DNA of 51,541 nt from positions 1-51,541 of the forward strand of contig NZ_QUNS01000013.1 of the NCBI RefSeq assembly GCF_003387615.1, in the 5' to 3' direction. The notes beneath the pieces were generated by a model. It had not been told where the DNA came from, searched no databases, and saw only the letters and a list, made by a program, of their open reading frames with translations. Every line of letters starts with the position of its first letter. Positions within the stretch are counted from its first letter, which is position 1. Origin of the DNA: Tenacibaculum gallaicum (GTDB lineage Bacteria > Bacteroidota > Bacteroidia > Flavobacteriales > Flavobacteriaceae). The position numbers and the translations under genes are program-made. Positions 1-7,699 of the stretch are shown piece by piece.

Positions 1-69
1 AATTGGAATAGAATAAAACAAGAATTAATTATTAAATTTGGTAAAAGGTTTATAGAAAACTAAAAATAA

Positions 70-90
70 GTTGACACACTTTATTGAATA
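70..90 (+). repeat. 21-nt leader shared by two tandem arrays, copy 1
   Basis: This 21-nt sequence (GTTGACACAC then TTTATTGAATA) lies immediately before the 21-bp tandem array. An identical copy lies at 38174-38194, immediately before a different (41-bp) array. Reading frames through the two copies differ: here the frame stays open, while at 38174 the same frame meets TAG at once. The conservation is therefore at nucleotide level. Its role is unknown. Confidence 0.85.
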
Positions 91-97
91 CTCCCCG

Positions 98-454
98 CTG
101 ATATCACGGCACGGATCGCTGACACCACGGCATGGGTCGCTGATATCACGGCATGGGTCGCAGACACCACGGCACGGGTCGCTGACACCACGGCATGGGT
201 CGCTGATATCACGGCATGGGTCGCTGACACCGCGGCATGGGTCGCTACTATCACGGCATGCTCCGAAGATACCGCGGCACGGGTCGCTGATATCACGGCA
301 TGGGTCGCTGACACCACGGCATGGGTCGCTGACACCACGGCATGCTCCGAAGATACCACGGCACGGGTCGCTGATATCACGGCATGCTCCGAAGACACCG
401 CGGCACGGGTCGCTAATATCACGGCATACTCCGTTAACACTACGGTGCAGACCT
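98..454 (+). repeat. Tandem array, 16 x 21 bp plus one decayed unit
   Basis: Sixteen consecutive 21-bp units fill 98-433, with a seventeenth, decayed unit at 434-454. The consensus is CTGAYAYCACGGCAYGGGTCG. Two coordinated variants exist: units ending GGGTCG are normally followed by CTGA or CAGA, and units ending CTCCG are followed by AAGA (TTAA at the end). The array is strikingly GC-rich against its AT-rich surroundings. Because 21 is a multiple of 3, long frames stay open on both strands (RHGSLTP-like heptads on plus, SATHAVV-like on minus), so openness says nothing about coding. There are no spacers, so it is not CRISPR. No family is recognised. Confidence 0.9.
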
Positions 455-552
455 TTTTATCAAAGGCAACTGCCGCAACATCATAAGAACTTCATACAGA
501 AATAAACTGCGAACTCTCAAGAACTAATAACTAACGACTAACGACTAAAAAA

Positions 553-1140
553 TTACCTATACGGAGGACCTGCAACCCAACCAACGATAGACTTACGAAC
601 TCCTTTGGTAATAGGAGTTACGCGATGCATCATAAAAGAAGGAAAAACAATGATGGTACCTTTCTCTCTAGGAGCACTTACAATTTTTTGATTCAGCATA
701 AACTGTAAATCACCACCCTCATACTCATCAGGGTCAGATAACTGCATAGAAATACTCAGTTTTCTATCAGAAATTTCACCCGCACCAAAATCCAAATGCC
801 AATCAAAAAAATCACCCTCAGTATAGCTAGCCAATTGCAAACAGTTATGAAACCCCAATAAATCAAACCAATAACGTTCGTTATTACACTGAATAGCCAA
901 ACCAGCCAATCGGTTATATATCCACTCGTTTTCAGCCGTATTATCAATAAACATCACATCACTTTTTCTAAGCTCATCATCATAAGTGTCCGCTCCGCTA
1001 AGCGTAGCCTTAATTTTTTGATTCTCATTCCATAAATTCAAAATTCTATCAGTTTCATGCGGAAGAAATAAACCGTTGTAGTGTACAAATTCAGCAAAAT
1101 TATGTTTTAACGGAAGACCAAAAGGATAGTTTATTGCCAT
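553..1140 (-). CDS. 2OG-Fe(II) oxygenase, PKHD-type hydroxylase-like
   Basis: The 195-aa protein has a complete prolyl-4-hydroxylase-like double-stranded beta-helix. The iron ligands H115 and D117 (WHLDF) and H172 (SFMMHRVTP) are in place, and R182 is placed to bind the 2-oxoglutarate carboxylate. The VFPSFMMHRV stretch is typical of the PKHD/PiuC-like group, which hydroxylates peptides or small molecules using Fe(II), O2 and 2-oxoglutarate; the substrate cannot be told from sequence. There is no signal peptide, so it is cytoplasmic. It is monocistronic, with its 3' end facing the tandem array and its 5' end facing a long non-coding stretch. The ATG is preceded by an A/T-rich region, as is usual here. 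Confidence 0.85.
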   Translation of the reverse strand: MAINYPFGLPLKHNFAEFVHYNGLFLPHETDRILNLWNENQKIKATLSGADTYDDELRKSDVMFIDNTAENEWIYNRLAGLAIQCNNERYWFDLLGFHNCLQLASYTEGDFFDWHLDFGAGEISDRKLSISMQLSDPDEYEGGDLQFMLNQKIVSAPREKGTIIVFPSFMMHRVTPITKGVRKSIVGWVAGPPYR

Positions 1141-1672
1141 GATATAAGAGTAGTTATAAGTTGAAAGAAAATTTCTTAATCTTTACAACACGTAAGTTTT
1201 AAAATTCAGTTAGTATTTAGAAAGCAAAATATAAAAAACAAACAAGAAGGAGTAAAAAACAGTCGTAAAAGCAAGAAAATAAATCAAGAGTGTCAAACCA
1301 GTTGATGCCTTTAGAGGCAAAAATATTGGAAACTGTCAGTTCGAGTGATTTTGAGGTACGAAAAATAATATCGAGAACTAATTTAAACGCTATAACTCTT
1401 TTTCTCGATACAAATTTTATTCATTTCAATCGTAAAATTCACTCGAATTGACAAAAATTTATCAAAAAGTACAATGTATCATATATAAAATAATACGCTA
1501 AACAAATACCAAACACATACTATACACACAAAGTAGTTGAAAGTGAAAAGTAACCTGTAACAGGTTTAGAATTTTGTTAGTAAAGAAACGGTAAAAATTA
1601 CACAACAATAAGCAGAGAACTCAAAACAGAGAACTAAAAATAATTGTATTTTTACCTCAACAATTCAATACT
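1141..1672. other. 532-bp intergenic region before nadC
   Basis: No ORF here looks genuine. The region separates divergent genes and holds the 120-bp inverted-repeat element at 1334-1453. The rest is AT-rich. The last ~30 bp before nadC contain TATTTTTA at 1647-1654, a one-mismatch match to the Bacteroidota -7 box, which is weak evidence for the nadC promoter. Confidence 0.6.
1334..1453. repeat. Interspersed inverted-repeat element (TCGAGAA family), full copy
   Basis: The outer arms are TGTCAGTTCGAGTGATTTT (1334-1352) and its imperfect reverse complement at 1434-1453. Inside is a second stem, TATCGAGAA (1369-1377) with TTCTCGATA (1402-1410). Nested palindromic elements with these words (GTCAGTTCGAGTGA ... 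CACTCGAACTGACA) are, from memory, common interspersed repeats between genes in Flavobacteriaceae. A diverged relative lies at 50225-50310. No coding capacity. Confidence 0.75.
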
Positions 1673-2533
1673 ATGATTTCACAAGAACAATTTAATAAAG
1701 AGTTAGATTTAATTATAACCAACGCTATTAGAGAAGATATAGGAGATGGCGATCATACCTCATTATCATGCATACCTGCCGATGCAACAGGAAAAGCTAA
1801 ATTATTAGTAAAAGACGAAGGAGTAATTGCAGGGGTAGCGTTTGCTAAAATGGTGTTTAACTATGTGGATGCCGATTTAAAAGTTGAAACGTTGATTAAT
1901 GATGGATCACCCGTAAAGTACGGAGATATTGTTTTTTATGTGTCAGGAAAATCACAGTCTATTTTAATGGCAGAACGTTTGGTGCTAAACGCAATGCAAC
2001 GTATGAGTGCTATTGCAACCAAAACTAAGTTTTTTGCCAATTTGTTAGAAGGAACTAAAACCAAGGTGTTAGATACTCGTAAAACCACACCAGGAATCCG
2101 TGCTTTAGAAAAATGGGCGGTAAAAATAGGAGGCGGAGAAAACCACCGATTTGCTTTATATGATATGGTAATGATTAAAGATAATCACATCGATTTTGCA
2201 GGCGGAATTACACAAGCTATTACCAAAACCAAAAAGTACCTAGCAGAAAAAGGATTGGATATTAAAATAATTGTGGAGGCACGTAGCCTAGAAGAAATTG
2301 AAGAGATTTTACAAAACGAAGGTGTGTACAGAATTTTGATAGACAACTTTAACTATGAAGATACCCGTAAGGCAGTAGACATGATAGGAGATACATGTTT
2401 AACAGAATCTTCTGGTGGAATCAACGAAAAGACCATTAGAGAATATGCAGAATGTGGGGTTGATTTTATTTCGTCTGGAGCCTTAACACATTCAGTATAT
2501 AATATGGATTTAAGCTTAAAAGCTGTTGATTAA
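1673..2533 (+). CDS. nadC: Nicotinate-nucleotide pyrophosphorylase (carboxylating)
   Basis: NadC (quinolinate phosphoribosyltransferase) converts quinolinate and PRPP to nicotinate mononucleotide, CO2 and PPi in de novo NAD synthesis. The 286-aa length is normal for the family. The N-terminal domain runs to about residue 115 and ends in the conserved ERLVLNAMQRMSAIAT helix. The barrel then shows DTRKTTPG (134-141), GGGENHR (153-159) and KDNH (169-172), followed by the IIVEAR strand, the ILIDNF strand and the phosphate-binding ESSGGI and SSGALTHS loops. All expected active-site motifs are present. It is a stand-alone plus-strand gene; nadA and nadB are not nearby. The ATG at 1673 fits the family N-terminus. 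Confidence 0.96.
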   Translation: MISQEQFNKELDLIITNAIREDIGDGDHTSLSCIPADATGKAKLLVKDEGVIAGVAFAKMVFNYVDADLKVETLINDGSPVKYGDIVFYVSGKSQSILMAERLVLNAMQRMSAIATKTKFFANLLEGTKTKVLDTRKTTPGIRALEKWAVKIGGGENHRFALYDMVMIKDNHIDFAGGITQAITKTKKYLAEKGLDIKIIVEARSLEEIEEILQNEGVYRILIDNFNYEDTRKAVDMIGDTCLTESSGGINEKTIREYAECGVDFISSGALTHSVYNMDLSLKAVD

Positions 2534-2540
2534 TTAAGAA

Positions 2541-2580
2541 TCGTCATTACGAGTGAAACGAAGTAATCTTAACAGGTAAT
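2541..2580. repeat. Short interspersed repeat (CGTCATTACGAG type)
   Basis: The short gap between nadC and the M3 peptidase contains CGTCATTACGAGTGAAACG followed by AAGTAATCTT. From memory this closely resembles a widespread dispersed repeat (CGTCATTGCGAG...GCAATCT) in many bacterial genomes, including flavobacteria. Only one copy is seen in this window, so the assignment rests on recall. Confidence 0.45.
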
Positions 2581-2617
2581 TACGTTCACTTTATTTGAAT
2601 AATAAAGACCAAAACTC

Positions 2618-4720
2618 ATGAAAAAACAACTATTACTCATAGCAACGCTAGTAGTAGCTATGTCGTGTAAAACAGAGCAAACTAAAAAAGAAACCACTTC
2701 AAACATGGTAGAAAATCCATTATTAGTAAAAAGTTCTTTAGACTTTGGAGCACCAGATTTTACTAAAATAAAGAACGAACACTTTATGCCTGCAATTTTA
2801 AAAGGTATGGAAGTTCAAAATGAAGAGATTGCTAAAATTATAGCAAATACGGAAGCACCAACATTTGAAAACACCATTATAGCTTTTGAAGAAAGTAGTA
2901 AAACGTTAGATAATGTTGAGGCGGTTTTTTACGCTTTAGCAGGAGCACATACGAACGATACGATTAAAGACAATCAAAAAGAATTAGCTCCAAAGTTTTC
3001 TAAACACAACGATGAAATTTTATTAAACACCAAGTTGTTTGAAAAAATAAAATTTATATATTTTAATTTAGAATCTTTAGGTTTAGATGCAGAAGATGAA
3101 CACTTGGTAAAAGAGTATTATAAAAAATTTGTAAAAGCAGGCGCTGACCTATCGGAAGAAAAGAAGAACGAGTTAAAAGAAATCAATGCAGAATTAGCAA
3201 GTTTATCTAACGACTTCGGAAAAAAGTTATTAGATGCGAGTAAAAAAGGAGGTTTAACGGTTACGGATAAAGAACAGTTAAAAGGACTTTCAGAAGAAAC
3301 AATTAAAGGTTTAGAGAAAGACGGTAAGTACGAAATCCAACTGATTAACACTACACAACAACCTTTATTACAAACTTTAGAGAATAGAGAAGTTCGTAAA
3401 GAATTGTTTGAAAAATCAATTCACAGAACTGATGCGGGTGAGTACGATACAAGCGATTTAGTAAAGAAAATGGCTTCGTTACGTGCTAAGAAAGCACAGA
3501 TTTTAGGTTTTGACAATTTTGCTAGTTGGAGCTTACAAGGAACAATGGCTTCTACACCAGATAAAGTTTTTGAAATGTTCAACGGATTAATTCCAGGGTC
3601 GTTAGCAAAAGTAGCTGCTGAAACGAAAGAAATTCAAGCAGAAATCAATAAAGAAGGAAACGATTTTACTTTAGCTCCATACGATTGGAACCATTTTGCT
3701 GAAAAAGTACGTAAGTCTAAGTACAACTTAAATGAAGATGAGGTAAAACCATACTTTGAGTTAACCAACGTATTAGAAAAAGGGGTGTTTTATGCTGCTA
3801 CAAAATTATACGGAATCACCTTTAAAAAGCGTACAGATATTCCAACATATCACCCAGATGTGGTAGTGTATGAAATCTTTGAAGAAGATGGTAGTAAGTT
3901 AGGATTGTTCTACGGAGACTTTTTTGCAAGAGATAGTAAAAGAGGAGGAGCTTGGATGAGTGCTTTTGTAAAGCAATCTAAATTAAGAGGACAAAAGCCA
4001 GTAATCTACAACGTTTGTAACTACCCTAAACCAGCAGAAGGAGAACCAGCATTAATCAGTTTTGATAATGTAGAAACTACCTTTCATGAGTTCGGACATG
4101 CGTTACACGGTTTATTCGGAAATCAAAAATATGCATCAATTTCAGGAACAAGTACCGCAAGAGATTTTGTAGAGTTTCCATCACAGTTTAACGAAAACTG
4201 GGCAACACATCCAGAGGTATTAAACAACTATGCATTGCATTATAAAACAGGAGAAGTAATTCCTGATGCGTTATTACAAAAAATTAAAGATGCAGGAACG
4301 TTCAATCAAGGATATTCAATTATTGAAAACTTAGCATCTTCTAATTTAGATATGCAATGGCACACTATTTCAGTAGATACTACTATTGAAGATGTAGCTA
4401 AATTTGAAGAAGAGGCATTGGTTAAAATGAAGTTAAAGATTGATGAGGTCCCACCAAGATACCGTTCAACATATTTCGCACATATTTTTAGTGGAGGATA
4501 TGGAGCAGGATATTACTCGTATTTATGGACAGAAATGTTAAGTCACGATGCGTACGATTGGTTTAAAAACAACGGATTGTTAACTAGAGAAAACGGTCAG
4601 AAGTTTAGAGAACAAATCTTATCGAAAGGAAACACGATGGATTATGCAGAAATGTATAAAGTTTTTGCAGGAAGAGATCCACAAGCGGAACCAATGCTAA
4701 AAGCGAGAGGATTAAAATAA
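2618..4720 (+). CDS. M3 family metallopeptidase (Dcp/OpdA-like), lipoprotein
   Basis: This 700-aa zinc peptidase of the thimet oligopeptidase clan degrades short peptides. The catalytic motif HEFGH sits at residues 490-494 inside TTFHEFGHALHGLFG, the exact M3 signature; the third ligand Glu is expected in the helix about 25 residues on. Length and the C-terminal FAGRDPQAEPMLKARGL ending match peptidyl-dipeptidase Dcp-type proteins. Unlike E. coli Dcp, it starts with a lipoprotein signal (MKKQLLLIATLVVAMSC, lipobox AMSC at C17), so it should be membrane-anchored and act in the periplasm or envelope. A 191-aa membrane protein gene follows after 10 bp and may be co-transcribed. The dcp symbol would be reasonable but is not certain. 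Confidence 0.92.
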   Translation: MKKQLLLIATLVVAMSCKTEQTKKETTSNMVENPLLVKSSLDFGAPDFTKIKNEHFMPAILKGMEVQNEEIAKIIANTEAPTFENTIIAFEESSKTLDNVEAVFYALAGAHTNDTIKDNQKELAPKFSKHNDEILLNTKLFEKIKFIYFNLESLGLDAEDEHLVKEYYKKFVKAGADLSEEKKNELKEINAELASLSNDFGKKLLDASKKGGLTVTDKEQLKGLSEETIKGLEKDGKYEIQLINTTQQPLLQTLENREVRKELFEKSIHRTDAGEYDTSDLVKKMASLRAKKAQILGFDNFASWSLQGTMASTPDKVFEMFNGLIPGSLAKVAAETKEIQAEINKEGNDFTLAPYDWNHFAEKVRKSKYNLNEDEVKPYFELTNVLEKGVFYAATKLYGITFKKRTDIPTYHPDVVVYEIFEEDGSKLGLFYGDFFARDSKRGGAWMSAFVKQSKLRGQKPVIYNVCNYPKPAEGEPALISFDNVETTFHEFGHALHGLFGNQKYASISGTSTARDFVEFPSQFNENWATHPEVLNNYALHYKTGEVIPDALLQKIKDAGTFNQGYSIIENLASSNLDMQWHTISVDTTIEDVAKFEEEALVKMKLKIDEVPPRYRSTYFAHIFSGGYGAGYYSYLWTEMLSHDAYDWFKNNGLLTRENGQKFREQILSKGNTMDYAEMYKVFAGRDPQAEPMLKARGLK

Positions 4721-4730
4721 AAAATAAAAT

Positions 4731-5306
4731 ATGAAAATAGAAAAATTAGAGTTTATTGAAAAAATAAAGTTAGAGGGTTATAAAAAAAAGATAACAAATA
4801 CAATAGTAAATTGGGGAGGAGGGAGTTTTATATTCTTTTTAATAGTGTCTTTTATTCCTGTGGGAATGATTCCTAGTAAAAGAAGATCAACTATATCTAA
4901 TCCAGATATGAGTATTTTTGAATCAATGGGAGTATTTCCAACAATTTTAATGCTATTAATTATTTCTGGATTAATAACCATTTACTTATTTTATTCTTAC
5001 AAGTATATTAAAGTATCTAAAGACCTTTTAGATTTAAAAAAGGTAACATTAGATGTTACAATAACAAATGTTATATATAAAAAAGGTCAAGGGCCAAAAG
5101 AGGTTGAAGTATATTTTAAACCACCATATAATTCGGTTAACAGAGTTATGTTTATAGGAGAGGATAGTTTGCCTACATTATACAGAAATCAAGAAGTTGA
5201 ATTAGTGTTAACAACTAATGCGTACTATCCTTTGAAAGTAAAATCAAAAGATGTTGTTAAAGACCTTTTAAAATCACTTGAAGTATTAAATCAATACAAA
5301 GTTTAA
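4731..5306 (+). CDS. Hypothetical membrane protein, two TM segments
   Basis: I do not recognise this 191-aa protein. The N-terminus is lysine-rich (MKIEKLEFIEKIKLEGYKKK). Two hydrophobic segments follow at about residues 32-48 and 71-92, and then a C-terminal soluble part (about 100-191) of beta-strand-like character. The topology suggests an inner-membrane protein with a cytoplasmic or periplasmic C-terminal domain resembling DUF3592-type proteins in layout only. It starts 10 bp after the M3 peptidase stop and ends 16 bp before the pentapeptide gene, so the three may form one transcript. Codon use matches the neighbours. Confidence 0.7.
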   Translation: MKIEKLEFIEKIKLEGYKKKITNTIVNWGGGSFIFFLIVSFIPVGMIPSKRRSTISNPDMSIFESMGVFPTILMLLIISGLITIYLFYSYKYIKVSKDLLDLKKVTLDVTITNVIYKKGQGPKEVEVYFKPPYNSVNRVMFIGEDSLPTLYRNQEVELVLTTNAYYPLKVKSKDVVKDLLKSLEVLNQYKV

Positions 5307-5322
5307 ATAAATAGGATTTATT

Positions 5323-5892
5323 TTGAATAGTTATTTAGACAACGAAACGTTTACAAAAGTTGATTTTACAGTAACAAAAATCAACAAAGGAGAATATGAC
5401 AGCTGTACGTTCGAGAATTGCAATTTCGAGAACGTACATGCTTCAAATATTGAATTTTTAGAGTGTGAGTTTATCAACTGTAATTTTAGCAATACAGTGG
5501 TAAACCACACTTTTTTTAAAGATTGCACTTTTGAAAATTGTAAAATGGTTGGGGTAAAGTTTAATGAATGCAACAACTTTTTACTAGAAATGAGCTTTCA
5601 TAACTGCCAGCTAAACTTATCTTCTTTTTACCAATTAAAAATTCCTACTACAAAATTTATAAGTTGTAATTTGCAAGAAGTAGATTTTGTTGAAGCTGAC
5701 CTAAGTAGAGGTCTCTTTAAAGATTGTGATTTAAAAGGAGCAATTTTTGATCAGACGAATTTAGAAAAAGCAGATTTTACAACTGCTACTAATTTTGCGA
5801 TTGATCCTGAAAGCAATAAAATTAAAAGAGCGAAATTCTCAAATGAAAACATTGTAGGATTGTTGTATACATATGATATTGTAGTGGAGTAA
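5323..5892 (+). CDS. Pentapeptide repeat protein
   Basis: The 189-aa protein consists mainly of pentapeptide repeats (A(D/N)LXX-type, here rich in CxFxN / CxFEN). Examples run through residues ~25-70 (CTFENCNFENV, CEFINCNF, CTFENCKM) and again at ~115-155 (ADLSRGLF, CDLKGAIF, TNLEKADF). Such repeats fold into a right-handed quadrilateral beta-helix. Members include Qnr/McbG-like DNA-gyrase protectors, but most have no known function, and nothing here points to gyrase. The start is TTG, since no ATG precedes the repeat region in frame. It follows the membrane protein gene by 16 bp. Confidence 0.85.
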   Translation: MNSYLDNETFTKVDFTVTKINKGEYDSCTFENCNFENVHASNIEFLECEFINCNFSNTVVNHTFFKDCTFENCKMVGVKFNECNNFLLEMSFHNCQLNLSSFYQLKIPTTKFISCNLQEVDFVEADLSRGLFKDCDLKGAIFDQTNLEKADFTTATNFAIDPESNKIKRAKFSNENIVGLLYTYDIVVE

Positions 5893-5904
5893 TGTGGTTG
5901 GGGG

Positions 5905-6068
5905 TATTGGAGTAACAAAGAAGCAAAGTTGAAAAAAGGCAAAGTTGCTAGGGGTATGAAACAAAGTAACAAAGTTTTTAAGAAGCTGAGAGGTGAAGTT
6001 AGAAAGTGGCAGAGATGCAAAGCTAAAGAAGAAGCAAAGCTTCTAAGAGTTATAGAAACAAAGTGGTA
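5905..6068. repeat. Degenerate CAAAGT-word repeat, left flank of the four-helix-bundle gene
   Basis: The stretch is built from variants of (G)CAAAGTT and ACAAAGTAAC, for example AACAAAGAAGCAAAGTTG, GGCAAAGTTGC, AACAAAGTAACAAAGTTT and GCAAAGCTTC. The stretch after the gene (6475-6613) contains the reverse-complement words (AACTTTG, CACTTTGCAAC). The two flanks are therefore imperfect inverted repeats around one gene. Confidence 0.6.
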
Positions 6069-6090
6069 AAGTGAAAAAGAAAAGTATAAA

Positions 6091-6468
6091 ATGAAAGAGA
6101 AAACACGTATAAAAACGTTTAGAGATTTGTTAGTTTGGCAAAAATCGATGGGTTTTGTAACTGAGGTTTATAAAGTATCTAATAATTTTCCTAGAGAAGA
6201 AACTTTTGGACTAACTTCACAAATAAGGAGAAGTGCAGTTTCAGTACCAAGTAATATTTCTGAAGGATTTGGAAGACAAAGTTTAGGAGATTATATTCGT
6301 TTTTTAAAGATTGGAATAGCCTCGTTGTTTGAATTACAAACGCAGCTTGAAATTTCTTCAAACTTAGAGTATATTTCAAAAGAATCTTTTGACAGACTTT
6401 ATGAAGAATCAAGAGAAATAGAAAGAATGCTGTCAAGTTTAATAAGAAAGCTCAAAGAAAAACGATAA
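6091..6468 (+). CDS. Four-helix-bundle protein (23S rRNA intervening-sequence S23 family)
   Basis: The 125-aa protein matches the S23/IVP four-helix-bundle family: FRDLLVWQKS near the start, then the FPREETFGLTSQIRRSAVSVP core and SNISEGFGR, with a helical C-terminus ending in a basic tail (LIRKLKEKR). Members were first noticed as ORFs inside 23S rRNA intervening sequences; most, as here, are free-standing and of unknown function, and the same fold occurs in the Avd protein of diversity-generating retroelements. No reverse transcriptase or variable repeat is nearby, so a DGR role is not supported. The gene lies between two arrays of mutually inverted CAAAGT / ACTTTG words. Confidence 0.88.
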   Translation: MKEKTRIKTFRDLLVWQKSMGFVTEVYKVSNNFPREETFGLTSQIRRSAVSVPSNISEGFGRQSLGDYIRFLKIGIASLFELQTQLEISSNLEYISKESFDRLYEESREIERMLSSLIRKLKEKR

Positions 6469-6474
6469 AAACTA

Positions 6475-6613
6475 TGCAACTTTGATACAGCAACACTATT
6501 CAACTTTGAAACTAAAAAGACTTAGCATCTTTGAACCTTAGCAACCAATAGCACTTTGCAACCAAAAAGACTTTGTAACTTAGAGTCTCTGAAACTAGAA
6601 ACACTTTGCAACA
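6475..6613. repeat. Degenerate ACTTTG-word repeat, right flank of the four-helix-bundle gene
   Basis: The stretch contains recurring GCAACTTTG, CAACTTTGAAAC, GCATCTTTGAACC, GCACTTTGCAACC, GACTTTGTAAC and CACTTTGCAAC words. These are reverse complements of the words in the left flank (5905-6068). It runs up to the start of the YihY-family gene. Confidence 0.6.
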
Positions 6614-6622
6614 AAAAAGAAA

Positions 6623-7558
6623 ATGACTAAACACATAGAAGAAAGCCTTGAGAAAATTCCAGTAATAAACTGGCTCGTAGCCTTTGGAAAGAAAATTAAA
6701 ATTCCAGGGTTAGAAGGAATGTCTTTATATGATGTACTCGAAATGTATGTTATCGGTATTGTAAAAGGAGCATTAACAACAAGGGCAGGAGGTATTGCTT
6801 TTAGCTTCTTTATGGCAATCTTTCCATTCTTATTATTCATTTTAACGCTGATTCCATATATCCCAATTGATGGATTTCAAGATGGTTTACTATCGTTAAT
6901 GCAAGAAGCACTGCCACCAAAAACCTTTGAAGCAGTAGATTTTGTGATCAAAGATATTATTAACAATCAATATGGAGGATTGTTGTCATTTGGTTTTTTA
7001 GCTTCTATCTTTTTAATGACCAATGGTGTAAATGCCATATTTGGCGGATTTGAATATTCCTATCACGTAACCGAAGTAAGAAGTGTTTTAAGAGCCTATT
7101 TCGTTTCTTTAGGAGTGTCATTATTGATGTCTTTTTTCTTAATTGTTACCGTAACGCTAATTATTTTTTATCAAATAGCGCTAACAAGAATTCACAAAAT
7201 TGGATGGTTAAACACAGGAGATTTAGATTTGTTTTACTACGGAAGAGGTTTCTTGTTTCTTGTGATGATTTTTACCATTGTATCCTTACTCTTTAGATAC
7301 GGAACCAAACAAGGAAAAGAAGTAAAATTCTTTTCACCAGGAGCCATTTTAACTACAGTAGTATCTATGTTTACCTTTTACTTATTTGGAATTTATGTAG
7401 TTAAGTTTGCTCAATACAACCAATTATACGGGTCAATAGGTACTTTATTGGTTTTAATGCTATTCGTTTGGCTAAATGCAATTATTTTACTCTTAGGATT
7501 CGAGCTAAACGCTACAATTTACCGTTTAAAACGCAAAAATAAAGCGAGAGCTAAATAA
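6623..7558 (+). CDS. YihY/BrkB family inner-membrane protein
   Basis: The 311-aa polytopic membrane protein belongs to the YihY/virulence factor BrkB family. A soluble N-terminus of about 45 residues precedes the conserved TTRAGGIAFSFFMAIFPFLLFIL region (first TM). Further TMs follow at roughly 120-140, 165-190, 215-230, 245-265 and 275-300. The family signature LYGSIGTLLVLMLFVWLNAIILLLGFELNA is near the C-terminus. Family members were once called RNase BN in error; their physiological role is not established. The neighbour downstream is hisS, separated by 141 bp with its own promoter-like sequence, so it is probably monocistronic. Confidence 0.9.
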   Translation: MTKHIEESLEKIPVINWLVAFGKKIKIPGLEGMSLYDVLEMYVIGIVKGALTTRAGGIAFSFFMAIFPFLLFILTLIPYIPIDGFQDGLLSLMQEALPPKTFEAVDFVIKDIINNQYGGLLSFGFLASIFLMTNGVNAIFGGFEYSYHVTEVRSVLRAYFVSLGVSLLMSFFLIVTVTLIIFYQIALTRIHKIGWLNTGDLDLFYYGRGFLFLVMIFTIVSLLFRYGTKQGKEVKFFSPGAILTTVVSMFTFYLFGIYVVKFAQYNQLYGSIGTLLVLMLFVWLNAIILLLGFELNATIYRLKRKNKARAK

Positions 7559-7699
7559 CATTTTTCTTCATATTTTTTCGGATATTTGCAGGCTAAAATG
7601 CAAATCAAATTACGAATTAACAATTAATTCATAATTATAAATATACTTTAGTGCTTAGTGCAACTAACGACTAAGAGCTAATGACTAAAAACCAATAAA

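Noticed and set aside
98..454. CRISPR array
   Set aside because: Units are contiguous with no spacers, and no cas genes are present. The same holds for 38197-38352.
71..505. 144-aa plus-strand and 119-aa minus-strand (81-440) frames through the 21-bp array
   Set aside because: The open frames follow from a 21-bp period free of stops on both strands. The leader is conserved as DNA, not protein, and neither product has a sensible start or family.
2583..2602. Third copy of the array leader (TTCACTTTATTTGAATA)
   Set aside because: Resembles part of the leader with an extra base, but no array follows and AT-rich sequence makes the match weak.
6091..6468. Diversity-generating retroelement (Avd-like protein)
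   Set aside because: No reverse transcriptase, template repeat or variable repeat is in the neighbourhood; the protein fits ordinary S23-family members.
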